Below, piece by piece: positions 33,752 to 41,522 of a stretch of DNA of 64,000 nucleotides. The position numbers were made by a program, and so were the translations under genes. A model generated the notes under the pieces. That model made no database searches, was not told where the DNA came from, and was given only the letters and a program-made list of their open reading frames with translations. The stretch's first letter is position 1, and each line of letters begins with the position of its first letter. The stretch lies in assembly GCF_012328925.1 (NCBI RefSeq), contig NZ_JAAXLS010000015.1, positions 62,001-126,000 of the forward strand, given 5' to 3'. Origin of the DNA: Amycolatopsis acididurans. Lineage in GTDB: Bacteria > Actinomycetota > Actinomycetes > Mycobacteriales > Pseudonocardiaceae.

Positions 33752-34908
33752 CCGCGGTGGACCGCGATCTGGATCTGGTTCGCCGCAGCGCGCGGGAACT
33801 GGCCCGGAAGTTCGACCTGGACTATTGGCGCGAGAAGGACCGGAAAGCCGAATACCCATGGGAGTTCGTGCGGGCCTTCGCGGACGCGGGCTGGCTCGGC
33901 TCGATGATCCCGAAGAAGTACGGCGGACTCGGCCTCGGCCTGACCGAGGCAGCGATCATGCTCTCCGAGGTTGCCGCGTCCGGCGCGGGCGCGTCCGGTG
34001 CTTCGGCCATCCACTTCTACATCTTCCCGCCGGGGCCGGTGCTGCGGCACGGTTCGGAGGAGATGAAGCGTGCGTACCTGCCCAAGATCGCCGAAGGCGA
34101 GCTGCTGCTCGCCTTCGGGGTGACCGAGCCGGGCGCGGGTGTGGACACGTCCAGGATCACCACTCGCGCGAAGAAGACCGACGGCGGCTGGGTGGTCAAC
34201 GGGCAGAAAGTGTGGATCACCAACGCGCAGAACGCGAAACGGATCCTGCTGCTGGCCCGCACCTCACCGCGCCGTGACGACAAGCCGCTGGACGGCATGA
34301 CGCTGTTCTTCACCGATCTGGACCGCGAGCGGATCACGGTGCGCGAGATCGAGAAGGCCGGCCGCTCGGCGGTGGACTCCAACGAGCTGTTCATCGACAA
34401 CCTCGAGGTGCGCGACGACGAGGTGGTCGGTGATGTCGGCCGCGGGTTCTACTATCTGCTCGACGGGCTCAACCCGGAACGCATCGTGGTCGGCATGGAA
34501 CAGCTTGGCCTCGGCAGGGCCGCGCTGGAGCTGGCGGTGAAGTACGCCAGCGAACGTGTGGTGTTCGGCCGCCCGATCGGCAAGAACCAGGCGGTCGCGC
34601 ATCCGCTGGCCGATTCGTGGATCCGGCTGGAGGGCGCCGAGCTGATGGGCATGAAGGCGGCGGGACTGTTCGACGCGCGCAAACCGTGCGGCCCGGAGGC
34701 AAACGCGGCGAAGTTCCTTGGCAGTGAAGCAGGTTTCGAGGCGTGCGACCGCGCGATGCAGACGCACGGCGGGTACGCCTACGCCAAGGAGTACCACATC
34801 GAGCGGTTCTGGCGGGAATCGCGGCTGCTCAAGATCGCGCCGGTGTCCCAGGAGATGGTGCTGAACTACGTCTCCACCAAGGTACTGGGCCTGCCGAAAT
34901 CGTACTGA
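33748..34908 (+). CDS. Acyl-CoA dehydrogenase with isovaleryl-type active site, copy A
   Basis: A 386-residue acyl-CoA dehydrogenase: FGVTEPGAGVDTSRITTR near 125, KVWITNAQNAK near 155 and MQTHGGYAYAKEYHIERFWR near 345. The usual catalytic EGTxEI segment is replaced by APVSQEMV, while Glu 244 in NPERIVVGM lies where isovaleryl-CoA and long-chain dehydrogenases keep their base. This fits a branched-chain acyl-CoA substrate. GTG 33748 overlaps the ligase stop. It has the same length as copy B (58245) and very high similarity throughout, so the two genes are recent duplicates. Confidence 0.92.
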   Translation: MTAVDRDLDLVRRSARELARKFDLDYWREKDRKAEYPWEFVRAFADAGWLGSMIPKKYGGLGLGLTEAAIMLSEVAASGAGASGASAIHFYIFPPGPVLRHGSEEMKRAYLPKIAEGELLLAFGVTEPGAGVDTSRITTRAKKTDGGWVVNGQKVWITNAQNAKRILLLARTSPRRDDKPLDGMTLFFTDLDRERITVREIEKAGRSAVDSNELFIDNLEVRDDEVVGDVGRGFYYLLDGLNPERIVVGMEQLGLGRAALELAVKYASERVVFGRPIGKNQAVAHPLADSWIRLEGAELMGMKAAGLFDARKPCGPEANAAKFLGSEAGFEACDRAMQTHGGYAYAKEYHIERFWRESRLLKIAPVSQEMVLNYVSTKVLGLPKSY

Positions 34909-34928
34909 TGGTGAAACAGGAGGAATTC

Positions 34929-35663
34929 GTGGGACTGTTGCGGGACCAGGTCGCCATCGTGACCGGTGGCGGGCAGGGCATCGGGCTGGCGATCGCGGAG
35001 GCGTTCAGCGCGCAGGGCGCACGCGTGCTCATCGCGGACGTGGACGGCGACAAGGCGAAAGCCGCGGCCGGCTCGCTCGATGGCGAAGCCGAAGGACGCC
35101 AGTGCGACGTGATGTCCGAAGTGGACCAGACCGAGCTGGTGCAGGCGTGCGTCGACCGGTTCGGCAGGCTGGACATCCTGGTCAACAACGCGGGCGTGAC
35201 CAGGGACGGCTACCTGACCAAGCTCAGCGAGGCCGACTTCGATCTCGTGCTCGACGTCAGCCTGAAGGGAGCGTGGCTGGGCACGCGCGCGGTCGCGCCG
35301 CTGTTCCGCTCGCAGAAGGGCGGATGCGTGATCAACATGTCCTCGCTGTCGGGCAAGATCGGCAACCCCGGCCAGACGAACTACAGCGCGGCGAAGGCCG
35401 GGCTGGTCGGGCTCACGAAGGCCGCGGCCAAGGAACTCGGGCCCTCCGGGGTGCGTGTCAACGCGGTGCAGCCTGGCCTGGTGCGCACCGCGATGACGCT
35501 GGCGATGAAACCGGAGATTTTCGCCGCCAAGGAAGCGGAAGTACCGTTGGGCCGCGCGGGCGAACCCGGGGAAGTGGCGGGCGCCACGGTCTTCCTCGCC
35601 TCCCCGCTCGCGTCCTATGTGAACGGTGCCGTACTGGAAGTCACCGGTGGCCGCGGCATCTAG
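34929..35663 (+). CDS. SDR-family 3-oxoacyl reductase/3-hydroxyacyl-CoA dehydrogenase-like protein
   Basis: A 244-residue FabG-like SDR: VAIVTGGGQGIGLAIAEAF, ILVNNAGVTRDGYL near 85, NMSSLSGKIGNPGQ, active site NYSAAKAGLVG near 150, and the RTAMT loop. It would interconvert 3-hydroxyacyl and 3-oxoacyl-CoA. GTG 34929 is preceded by a perfect AGGAGGA site (34917-34923), so I prefer it; ATG 34908 overlapping the dehydrogenase stop is the alternative start and would add seven residues. Fourth gene of the operon starting at 30880. Confidence 0.88.
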   Translation: MGLLRDQVAIVTGGGQGIGLAIAEAFSAQGARVLIADVDGDKAKAAAGSLDGEAEGRQCDVMSEVDQTELVQACVDRFGRLDILVNNAGVTRDGYLTKLSEADFDLVLDVSLKGAWLGTRAVAPLFRSQKGGCVINMSSLSGKIGNPGQTNYSAAKAGLVGLTKAAAKELGPSGVRVNAVQPGLVRTAMTLAMKPEIFAAKEAEVPLGRAGEPGEVAGATVFLASPLASYVNGAVLEVTGGRGI

Positions 35664-35716
35664 CCCGCCGCCATCGTGCGAACCGATTACCGATCCGACC
35701 GAAAGCAGGAGCGAGG

Positions 35717-36523
35717 ATGCTTGAGAAATACCAGGAGTTTTCGGGCCTGACGTTCGAGAACAACCAGCCCGGGGTGCTCGAGGTGGTGTTCGACGGCCCC
35801 AATCTCAATGCCGTTGACGAGACGGTGCACACCCAGATCGCGCGGATCTGGCCGGTCATCGACGCCGACCCCGACGTTCGTGCCGTGGTGGTCCGCGGCG
35901 CGGGCAAGGCCTTCTCGGCGGGCGGCAGCTTCGATCTGATCGAGGCGCAGATCGCCGACTACGGGGTACGGATGCGGGTCATGCGCGAGTCGCGGGACCT
36001 GTTCTACAACGTGCTCAACTGCAACAAGCCGATCATCTCCGCGATTCACGGCCCCGCGGTGGGTGCCGGGCTGGTGGTCGCGCTCATGGCCGACATCTCC
36101 ATCGCCGCCCGTACCGCGCGGATCATCGACGGGCACACCCGGCTCGGTGTCGCCGCTGGCGATCACGCGTCGATGGTGTGGCCGTTGCTGTGCGGGATGG
36201 CCAAGGCCAAGTACCTGCTGCTGACGTGCGACAAGATCAGCGGTGAGGAGGCCGAACGGGCAGGCCTCGTGTCGCTGACGGTGGACGAGGACGACCTGCT
36301 CGGCACCGCCCGCGAGATCGCGGGGAAGCTGTCGAGCGGGGCACAGGAGGCGATCCGCTGGACGAAGTACTCGCTCAACCAGTGGTACCGGCAGGCGGGG
36401 CCGCTGTTCGACGCGTCGCTCGGGCTGGAGTTCCTCGGGTTCGGCGGGCCGGACGTGGTCGAGGGGGTCGCCTCGCACCGGGAACGGCGCGCGCCGGTGT
36501 TCAAGGGTGAAGTGCATTCATGA
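35717..36523 (+). CDS. Crotonase-fold (enoyl-CoA hydratase/isomerase-like) protein without usual catalytic Glu pair
   Basis: A 268-residue crotonase superfamily protein: GAGKAFSAGGSFDLIEA near 65 (oxyanion hole), IHGPAVGAGLVVALMADI near 115, and RIIDGHTRLGVAAGDHASM near 140. Classic hydratases have Glu in GGGCELA and in PEIxLG; these positions are Val and His here. The His- and Asp-containing DGHTRLGVAAGDHA stretch may hold other catalytic residues, so the reaction may not be hydration. ATG 35717 follows AGGAGCGAGG. Fifth gene of the operon; its stop overlaps the next start as ATGA. Confidence 0.85.
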   Translation: MLEKYQEFSGLTFENNQPGVLEVVFDGPNLNAVDETVHTQIARIWPVIDADPDVRAVVVRGAGKAFSAGGSFDLIEAQIADYGVRMRVMRESRDLFYNVLNCNKPIISAIHGPAVGAGLVVALMADISIAARTARIIDGHTRLGVAAGDHASMVWPLLCGMAKAKYLLLTCDKISGEEAERAGLVSLTVDEDDLLGTAREIAGKLSSGAQEAIRWTKYSLNQWYRQAGPLFDASLGLEFLGFGGPDVVEGVASHRERRAPVFKGEVHS

Positions 36524-37908
36524 GCCGTCCCGTCGCCGATCTGCTGTTCCGGCCGGAAAGCGTGCTGGTGTACGGCGCGTCCTCGGATCCGGACAAGCTC
36601 TCCGGCCGTCCGCTGGATTACCTGAAGAAATACGGTTATCGCGGGCGGATCTACGCGATCAACCCCCGCCACCACGAGGTACAGGGGGTGCCCACCTACC
36701 GTGATCTCGCCGAGGTGCCCGGTCCGGTCGACCTGGCCATCATCGTGGTACCGGCTGAGTCGGTGGAAACGGCTGTCCGGCGCTGCGCCGACGCCGGGGT
36801 CGGGGCCGCGATCATCTTCGCCTCGGGGTTTTCCGAGATCGGCGAGGCGGGACAGCCCGCGCAGCAGCGTCTGCTGGAGCTGGCTCGGCGCGGCGGGATG
36901 CGGCTGATCGGGCCGAACTGCCTCGGCACCTTCTCCGCGGCGCACGGCGCGTTCGCCACCTTCTCCACCGCGTTCGACACCGAGGGTGAACGCCCCGAGT
37001 CGCCGGTCGCGCTGGTCTCCCAGAGCGGCGCGGTCGGCACGTTCACCTACAGCGCGATGACCGCGCTCGGGCTCGGGGTGCGCTACTTCGCCAACACCGG
37101 GAACCAGCCCGACGTCACGGTGATCGAACTGCTCACCGAGCTGGCCGCACTGTCCGATGTGGACGTCCTGCTCGGGCATTTCGAGGACGGGGACGATCCG
37201 GGGGCGCTGGAGAAGCTGCTCGGCGCCGCGGAAGAACACCGCAAACCGTTGGTACTGCTGAAATCCGGCCGCACTCCTTCCGGTGCCAGAGCGATCGGGG
37301 CGCACACCGCGAGTGCCGCGGGGGATGACGAGGCGTTCTCGCGTGCCGTCGCCGAGCACGGCGCCGTGCGGGTGGAGAGCATGGAGGAGATGGCCGACAC
37401 CGCGCTGGCCTTCACCACGGGCCGCCGTGCCGCAGGGCGCAGGCTGACGATCGTGACCCTCAGCGGCGGCGCTGGCGCGCTGGCCACCGACGCGGCCGTC
37501 GACGCCGGACTCGTGGTCGAGCCGTGGCAACCCGCCGACCGCGAGCGGGTGGCGGAACTGCTGCCCTACTTCGGTTCCACGGCCAACCCGATCGACGTGA
37601 CCGGCTCGATGATCAACGACATCGGCATCCTCGCGAAGACACTGCGGGTGGTCCGCGACAACGACGAGACCGACGCGGTGCTTGTCGTGCTCGGCAACGC
37701 CGACAGGGGAGCGGAGGAGATCGTGACGACACTGAAGGCCGCGTATCCGGAAACGGACCGGCCCTTCTTCGTCGCGTGGACCGGGGGCAGCGGCCGGCCG
37801 CGCGAAGAGCTGCTGACCTCCGGTATTCCCGCCTTCACCGACCCGCGCCGTGCGGTGCGGGCGCTGGGCCGGCTCGTGGAGCACAGCCTCCGCACGGGTA
37901 AGGCGTGA
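36520..37908 (+). CDS. NDP-forming acyl-CoA synthetase, alpha-type subunit without ATP-grasp domain
   Basis: A 462-residue protein with the CoA-binding domain (SVLVYGASSDPDKLSGRP near residue 15, YAINPRHHEVQG) and the succinyl-CoA-synthetase-like domains (LIGPNCLGTFSA near 130, VALVSQSGAVGTFTYSA near 165). The phosphohistidine region is IGAHTASAAGDDEAF near 260. The ATP-grasp (beta) domain found in fused proteins of about 700 residues is absent and no separate beta gene is in the window. It may need a partner encoded elsewhere, or serve as a CoA/acyl-CoA binding protein. ATGA overlap with the crotonase gene fixes the start. Confidence 0.85.
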   Translation: MSRPVADLLFRPESVLVYGASSDPDKLSGRPLDYLKKYGYRGRIYAINPRHHEVQGVPTYRDLAEVPGPVDLAIIVVPAESVETAVRRCADAGVGAAIIFASGFSEIGEAGQPAQQRLLELARRGGMRLIGPNCLGTFSAAHGAFATFSTAFDTEGERPESPVALVSQSGAVGTFTYSAMTALGLGVRYFANTGNQPDVTVIELLTELAALSDVDVLLGHFEDGDDPGALEKLLGAAEEHRKPLVLLKSGRTPSGARAIGAHTASAAGDDEAFSRAVAEHGAVRVESMEEMADTALAFTTGRRAAGRRLTIVTLSGGAGALATDAAVDAGLVVEPWQPADRERVAELLPYFGSTANPIDVTGSMINDIGILAKTLRVVRDNDETDAVLVVLGNADRGAEEIVTTLKAAYPETDRPFFVAWTGGSGRPREELLTSGIPAFTDPRRAVRALGRLVEHSLRTGKA

Positions 37909-38720
37909 CCAGCGTGGGGCAGCGGCTGGCGGGGAAGGCGGCGATCGTGGTCGGCGCGGGTCAGCTGCCCGGGGCGACCGTGGGCAACGGCCGTGCGGCG
38001 GCGGTCCTCTACGCCCGTGAGGGCGCGAAGGTCGTCGCCGCGGACCGTGACCTCGCCGCGGCGGAGGACACCGTCAAGGAGATCACCGCCGCCGGTGGCG
38101 ACGCGATCGCCGTGCGAGCCGACGTCACGAGCGAAGACGACCTGGTCGCGATGGTCCGCGCCTGCGTCGGACAGTGGGGCCGCGTCGACGTGCTGCACAA
38201 CAACGTCGGCGTGGCGCGGGCCGCCGGGGACGCGCCGGTCACCGAAATCGAGGCCGGCGCGTTCGCGAGGATCATGGCGATCAACCTCGAGGGCATGGTG
38301 CTGGCCTGCAAACACGTGCTGCCCGTGATGCGCGACCAGGGCGCGGGGGTGATCACGAACATCGCCTCCAACGCCGTGCTCACCGACTACCCGACCGTCG
38401 GCTACCGCACGTCGAAGGCCGGGGTCGTGTCGCTGACCGAGCATCTGGCGATCCGCAATGCCGAGTACGGCATCCGCGCGAACACGATCCTGCCCGGCCT
38501 GATGGAGACGCCGATGGCGGTGGAGGTCAAGGTGGGCCAGGGTGGCGCCACCCGCGACGACATCGTGGCGCAGCGCAACGCGCGGGTGCCGCTGCGGCGC
38601 CGCGGGGGCAGCGCGTGGGACGTGGCCAACGCGGCGCTTTTCCTTGCCTCCGAAGAGGCTTCGTTCATCACCGGGACCGCGCTCGTCGTGGACGGAGGGC
38701 AGCATCTCGTGGCGGGTTAG
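37905..38720 (+). CDS. SDR-family oxidoreductase
   Basis: A 271-residue SDR with an elongated nucleotide loop (VGAGQLPGATVGNGRAA), NNVGVARAAG near 100, NIASNAV and active site VGYRTSKAGVVSL near 165; it ends ALVVDGGQHLVAG. The five-residue insertion in the Gly-rich loop is known in some actinobacterial SDRs. It is the last gene of the 30880-38720 operon, joined by a GTGA overlap to the previous gene and followed by a strong stem-loop terminator. It probably oxidises a hydroxyacyl intermediate of the same pathway. Confidence 0.88.
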   Translation: MTSVGQRLAGKAAIVVGAGQLPGATVGNGRAAAVLYAREGAKVVAADRDLAAAEDTVKEITAAGGDAIAVRADVTSEDDLVAMVRACVGQWGRVDVLHNNVGVARAAGDAPVTEIEAGAFARIMAINLEGMVLACKHVLPVMRDQGAGVITNIASNAVLTDYPTVGYRTSKAGVVSLTEHLAIRNAEYGIRANTILPGLMETPMAVEVKVGQGGATRDDIVAQRNARVPLRRRGGSAWDVANAALFLASEEASFITGTALVVDGGQHLVAG

Positions 38721-38747
38721 CTGCCGAACGAGAGCACGACCCGACCC

Positions 38748-38785
38748 CCGAAGCCCACCGCGCTCGACGAGCCGGTGGGCTTCGG
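38748..38785. terminator. Bidirectional terminator stem-loop
   Basis: CCGAAGCCCACCG (38748-38760) pairs perfectly with CGGTGGGCTTCGG (38773-38785) across a 12-base loop. It lies between the convergent ends of the SDR gene (38720) and the SnoaL-like gene (38791). There is no clear T-tract, as is common in high-GC actinomycetes. Confidence 0.8.
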
Positions 38786-38790
38786 TCGTG

Positions 38791-39399
38791 TCACAGCGCG
38801 TTCCAGGCCGTGAGCCGGTCCTGGTCGGCCCGCAGCGGCCGCTGGTAGGACAGGTCCCCGGCGTCGCGCCGCGGGCCGGGGGCGGTGTTCATGAAGTCCC
38901 GGATGTGCTCCGGCAGCAGCGCCCTGGTCGAGGTGAACGACGCCTGCTGGGCCATGTCGGGCCGTTCGTCCATCAGCCCCCAGTCGCGGACGCAGGTGCG
39001 GTAGGCGATCGCCCACACGCCGTCGCGCTTCTCGAACCGGTCGAGGTAGCGCCCGCCGTTGAGCACCAGCGGCGGGCCCTGCCGGTTCATCCCGGCGAAC
39101 ATGAAGTAGGTCTCGGTGTGCGCGACGGCGCCGTCGAGCTCGCAGCGGTGCTGGAACAGGCAGTGCTGGTGGCTCAGGTGCGCCTCGGTGTGCTGCTTGA
39201 ACGCCCAGTCGGCGAACTCGGCCGGGGTGCCGATGAACTTGCCGTGGTCGTCGATCGCGTTGGGGTGGTAGGCCGAGAGCAGCAGTTCGCGGTCGAACCG
39301 GTCGATACCGCGGGAGTAGCGGGTCAGGCACTCCCGGATGGCTTCGCGATCGCGGAGCTCGGTCACCTGGGCTTCGAGTTCGGCCAGGGAAGCGGACAC
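38791..39399 (-). CDS. SnoaL-like (NTF2-fold) protein
   Basis: A 202-residue SnoaL_4-type protein, longer than the 151-residue one at 16102. The N-terminal helix part reads LRDREAIRECLTRYSRG and DRFDRELLLSAYHPNA; a strand half with HTETYFMFAGMNRQGPP and GRYLDRFEKRDGVW follows. Relatives are ring hydroxylase small-subunit-like or bile-acid dehydratase-like proteins. The C-terminal 45 residues are an extension. It is the third gene of the minus operon LLM-SDR-SnoaL (41147 to 38791) and starts 33 bases after the SDR stop. Confidence 0.82.
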   Translation of the reverse strand: MSASLAELEAQVTELRDREAIRECLTRYSRGIDRFDRELLLSAYHPNAIDDHGKFIGTPAEFADWAFKQHTEAHLSHQHCLFQHRCELDGAVAHTETYFMFAGMNRQGPPLVLNGGRYLDRFEKRDGVWAIAYRTCVRDWGLMDERPDMAQQASFTSTRALLPEHIRDFMNTAPGPRRDAGDLSYQRPLRADQDRLTAWNAL

Positions 39400-39432
39400 G
39401 GGTGTTTCCTCGCTTTCAGCGTGCGGACGGGA

Positions 39433-40239
39433 CTACAACGTGGTGGCGGTGCCGCCGTCCACGGGCAGAATCGCGCCGGTGACGTACGAGCCGGCGTGCG
39501 AGGCGAGGTAGATCGCCGCCCCCGCCATGTCCGCGGGCTCGACGAACCGCTTGAGCGGAACGGGCGCCAGCACGGCCTCCTCGCCCCGCCGCTCGACCGT
39601 GCCCTTGAGCATCTTGCTCTGGAACATCCCCGGGGCGATCACGTTGACGGTGATCTTCTCCGGCGCGAGCTGCGCGGCGAGGTGGCGGCTGAGCTGGTGG
39701 ACGGCGGCCTTGGACGAGGAGTAGGCGTAGGTCTCGTGATGCGGCACGTGGAAACCGTCGATGGAGCCGATGTTGATGATCCGCGCCGGGTCGTGCGCGG
39801 TCGCCGCCTTGCGCAGCAGCGGCACGAGCGCCTGCACGAGGAAGAACGAGCCCTTGACGTTGAGGTCGAAGACCTTGTCCCAGCCCGATTCCGGGTAGTC
39901 AGCGAGGGTTTCCGCCCAGATCGCGCCCGCGTTGTTGATCAGGACGTCGAGCCGGTCCTCGCGGGCGGTGATCGCGTCGGCGAGCGACCGGCGGCCCTCG
40001 GATGTACCGAGATCGGCGGGAATGGCGTGTGCCTCGCCGTATTGGGAGAGTTCCTTCTCGGCGAGCGCGCAGGCCTCGGCATCGCGTGAGCAGAGGTACA
40101 CGCGCGCACCGCAGCGCACGAACCCTTCGGCGATGGCGAGGCCGATCCCGCGGCTTCCGCCGGTCACCAGCACCACCTTGCCCGCCACACCGAACAATTC
40201 CTCGAGCACCGTTTCCGTCCTTCCTTCGTGGGTCTTCAC
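39433..40239 (-). CDS. SDR-family oxidoreductase
   Basis: A 268-residue classical SDR, paralogue of the gene at 20375. LFGVAGKVVLVTGGSRGIG near 20, LINNAGAIWAETL near 100, INIGSIDGF, active site TYAYSSSKAAVHQL near 165, ending ILPVDGGTATTL. The GTG at 40239 overlaps the stop of the LLM gene as GTGA; GTG 40209 with AAGGACGG upstream is an alternative that would drop ten residues. It would act on a hydroxy/keto pair of the island pathway. Confidence 0.9.
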   Translation of the reverse strand: MKTHEGRTETVLEELFGVAGKVVLVTGGSRGIGLAIAEGFVRCGARVYLCSRDAEACALAEKELSQYGEAHAIPADLGTSEGRRSLADAITAREDRLDVLINNAGAIWAETLADYPESGWDKVFDLNVKGSFFLVQALVPLLRKAATAHDPARIINIGSIDGFHVPHHETYAYSSSKAAVHQLSRHLAAQLAPEKITVNVIAPGMFQSKMLKGTVERRGEEAVLAPVPLKRFVEPADMAGAAIYLASHAGSYVTGAILPVDGGTATTL

Positions 40240-41147
40240 GGCCAGCTGCGCGCCGCGACGCGTTCGAGCGTGGCCACCGCACCGGCGAGCCCGCCGGTGT
40301 CGTAGGGCATTTCGAGGATCGCCTCGCGGAACCCCAGCTCCGCGTAGGCCGCGAGGGAGTCCTTGTCGATCCCGCCCGCATCCGGGTCAGGGCCGGGCCC
40401 GGGTTTGACGACGAGCTTCAGTTCGCCGAAGTCGCGGTGCGCGTCGTCGCAGGCGCTCTTGAGCCGCCGCACATGCCCCGCCAGCTCGTCGGGACTCTGC
40501 TTGGCGGGAAGCCAGCCATCGCAGGACGAGGCGATCAGGCGCAGCGCGGCCGGGCTGAAGCCGCCCCAGAGGAACTCGACCGGCGCCGGCGCGGTGGGCG
40601 CCATGACGAAGCTCGTCGTGCGTGGTTCGTCGTCCTGCCCGCGCACCACGTAGTCGCGCCTGCCGCCGGTGAGCAGTTCCCTGATCTCGGCGATGGCCTT
40701 TTTCGCCCTGGTGGCGCGGTGTTCGAAGGGGACACCCAGTGCGTCGTACTCCTCGCGCAGCCAGCCGCTGCCGACGCCGAGTGATACCGGGCGCCCGGTC
40801 AGCCAGGACATCGTGGCGAGCTGCTTGGCGATCAGGGCGGGATTGCGCAGTGTCAGGATGAGGACGCTGGTCCCGAACCGTGCGGTCGGCAACTGCCCGG
40901 CCAGCCAGGTCAGCTGGAGCAGCGGGTCGAGCCAGGGCGTGTCCGCGCGGAACGGCCGGATGCCGTCGCCGGTATGCGGATAGGGCGAAGAACTGGCCTC
41001 GGGCAACAGCACGTGATCGCCGACCCACAGTCCGTCGTAGCCGAGTTCCAGCGCCCGCCTGCTCAGCTCCAGCAGAGCGGCGGGCGCGAACTCCGGCCCC
41101 GCCAGTGGCAGGCGGACGCCGACGGGAATGGGGGAGGAGCTGGGCAT
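40236..41147 (-). CDS. LLM-class (probably F420-dependent) oxidoreductase
   Basis: A 303-residue luciferase-like TIM-barrel oxidoreductase: VGVRLPLAGPEFAPAAL start, ELGYDGLWVGDHVLLPE, FGTSVLILTLRNPALIAKQLATM and VSLGVGSGWLREEYDALGV near 120, typical of F420-using LLM proteins in actinomycetes. FMN-dependent monooxygenase activity cannot be excluded. ATG 41147 follows a clear GGAGGAATCT site. It heads the operon LLM-SDR-SnoaL, with the box at 41204 upstream. It could reduce an enone or oxidise an alcohol of the pathway. Confidence 0.88.
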   Translation of the reverse strand: MPSSSPIPVGVRLPLAGPEFAPAALLELSRRALELGYDGLWVGDHVLLPEASSSPYPHTGDGIRPFRADTPWLDPLLQLTWLAGQLPTARFGTSVLILTLRNPALIAKQLATMSWLTGRPVSLGVGSGWLREEYDALGVPFEHRATRAKKAIAEIRELLTGGRRDYVVRGQDDEPRTTSFVMAPTAPAPVEFLWGGFSPAALRLIASSCDGWLPAKQSPDELAGHVRRLKSACDDAHRDFGELKLVVKPGPGPDPDAGGIDKDSLAAYAELGFREAILEMPYDTGGLAGAVATLERVAARSWP

Positions 41148-41203
41148 ACGAGATTCCTCCGGTTGGTTGCGGGGTAGCGCGGACGAACACACACTCAAGC
41201 GAA

Positions 41204-41217
41204 CATTATATATGATC
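41204..41217. promoter_or_regulatory. AT-rich operator for LLM-SDR-SnoaL operon
   Basis: CATTATATATGATC lies 56 bases upstream of the LLM start (minus strand) and is a near-perfect match to the consensus. Confidence 0.7.
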
Positions 41218-41265
41218 GGTGATCGCGGAAAAAGGGTGGAACCGGGCTTCCTTACAAGGTTCACG

Positions 41266-41279
41266 CATTATATATTGGT
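41266..41279. promoter_or_regulatory. AT-rich operator for MFS-SDR-quinone reductase operon
   Basis: CATTATATATTGGT. Left half and core match fully; the right half is weaker. It lies 243 bases before the MFS start at 41523. Confidence 0.65.
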
Positions 41280-41522
41280 GCGCACCCCATCCGGGCCGGC
41301 CGGAGCAGGCGCACGAGAGGCGATTTCACGGACCGGCCCGTGTGAAGGCCGTGCGGCGTGGTTCTTCTCCGCGCGGCCCACAACCCAGGCGCCACAGCTC
41401 GCACGGGCTCGCGCAGGTCCTCCCCGGCAGGGAACCGTTGGTCAGCGGCAATCCCGGCCTTCACAAACGACCATTTCCCGCTGCGGCGCGAGGTGGCCGT
41501 CCCACCCCTGAATGAGGCACAG

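Larger units (their letters stand above)
41148..41522. other. Divergent regulatory region with two AT-rich boxes
   Basis: 375 bases with no gene. Two operator-like boxes lie at 41204 and 41266. The remaining 240 bases before the MFS start hold no recognisable promoter or repeat; the mRNA leader of the MFS gene would be long. Confidence 0.6.

Noticed and set aside
41128..41511. 127-codon open frame across the divergent boxes at 41204 and 41266
   Set aside because: No ribosome-binding site or family similarity, and it runs through two operators.
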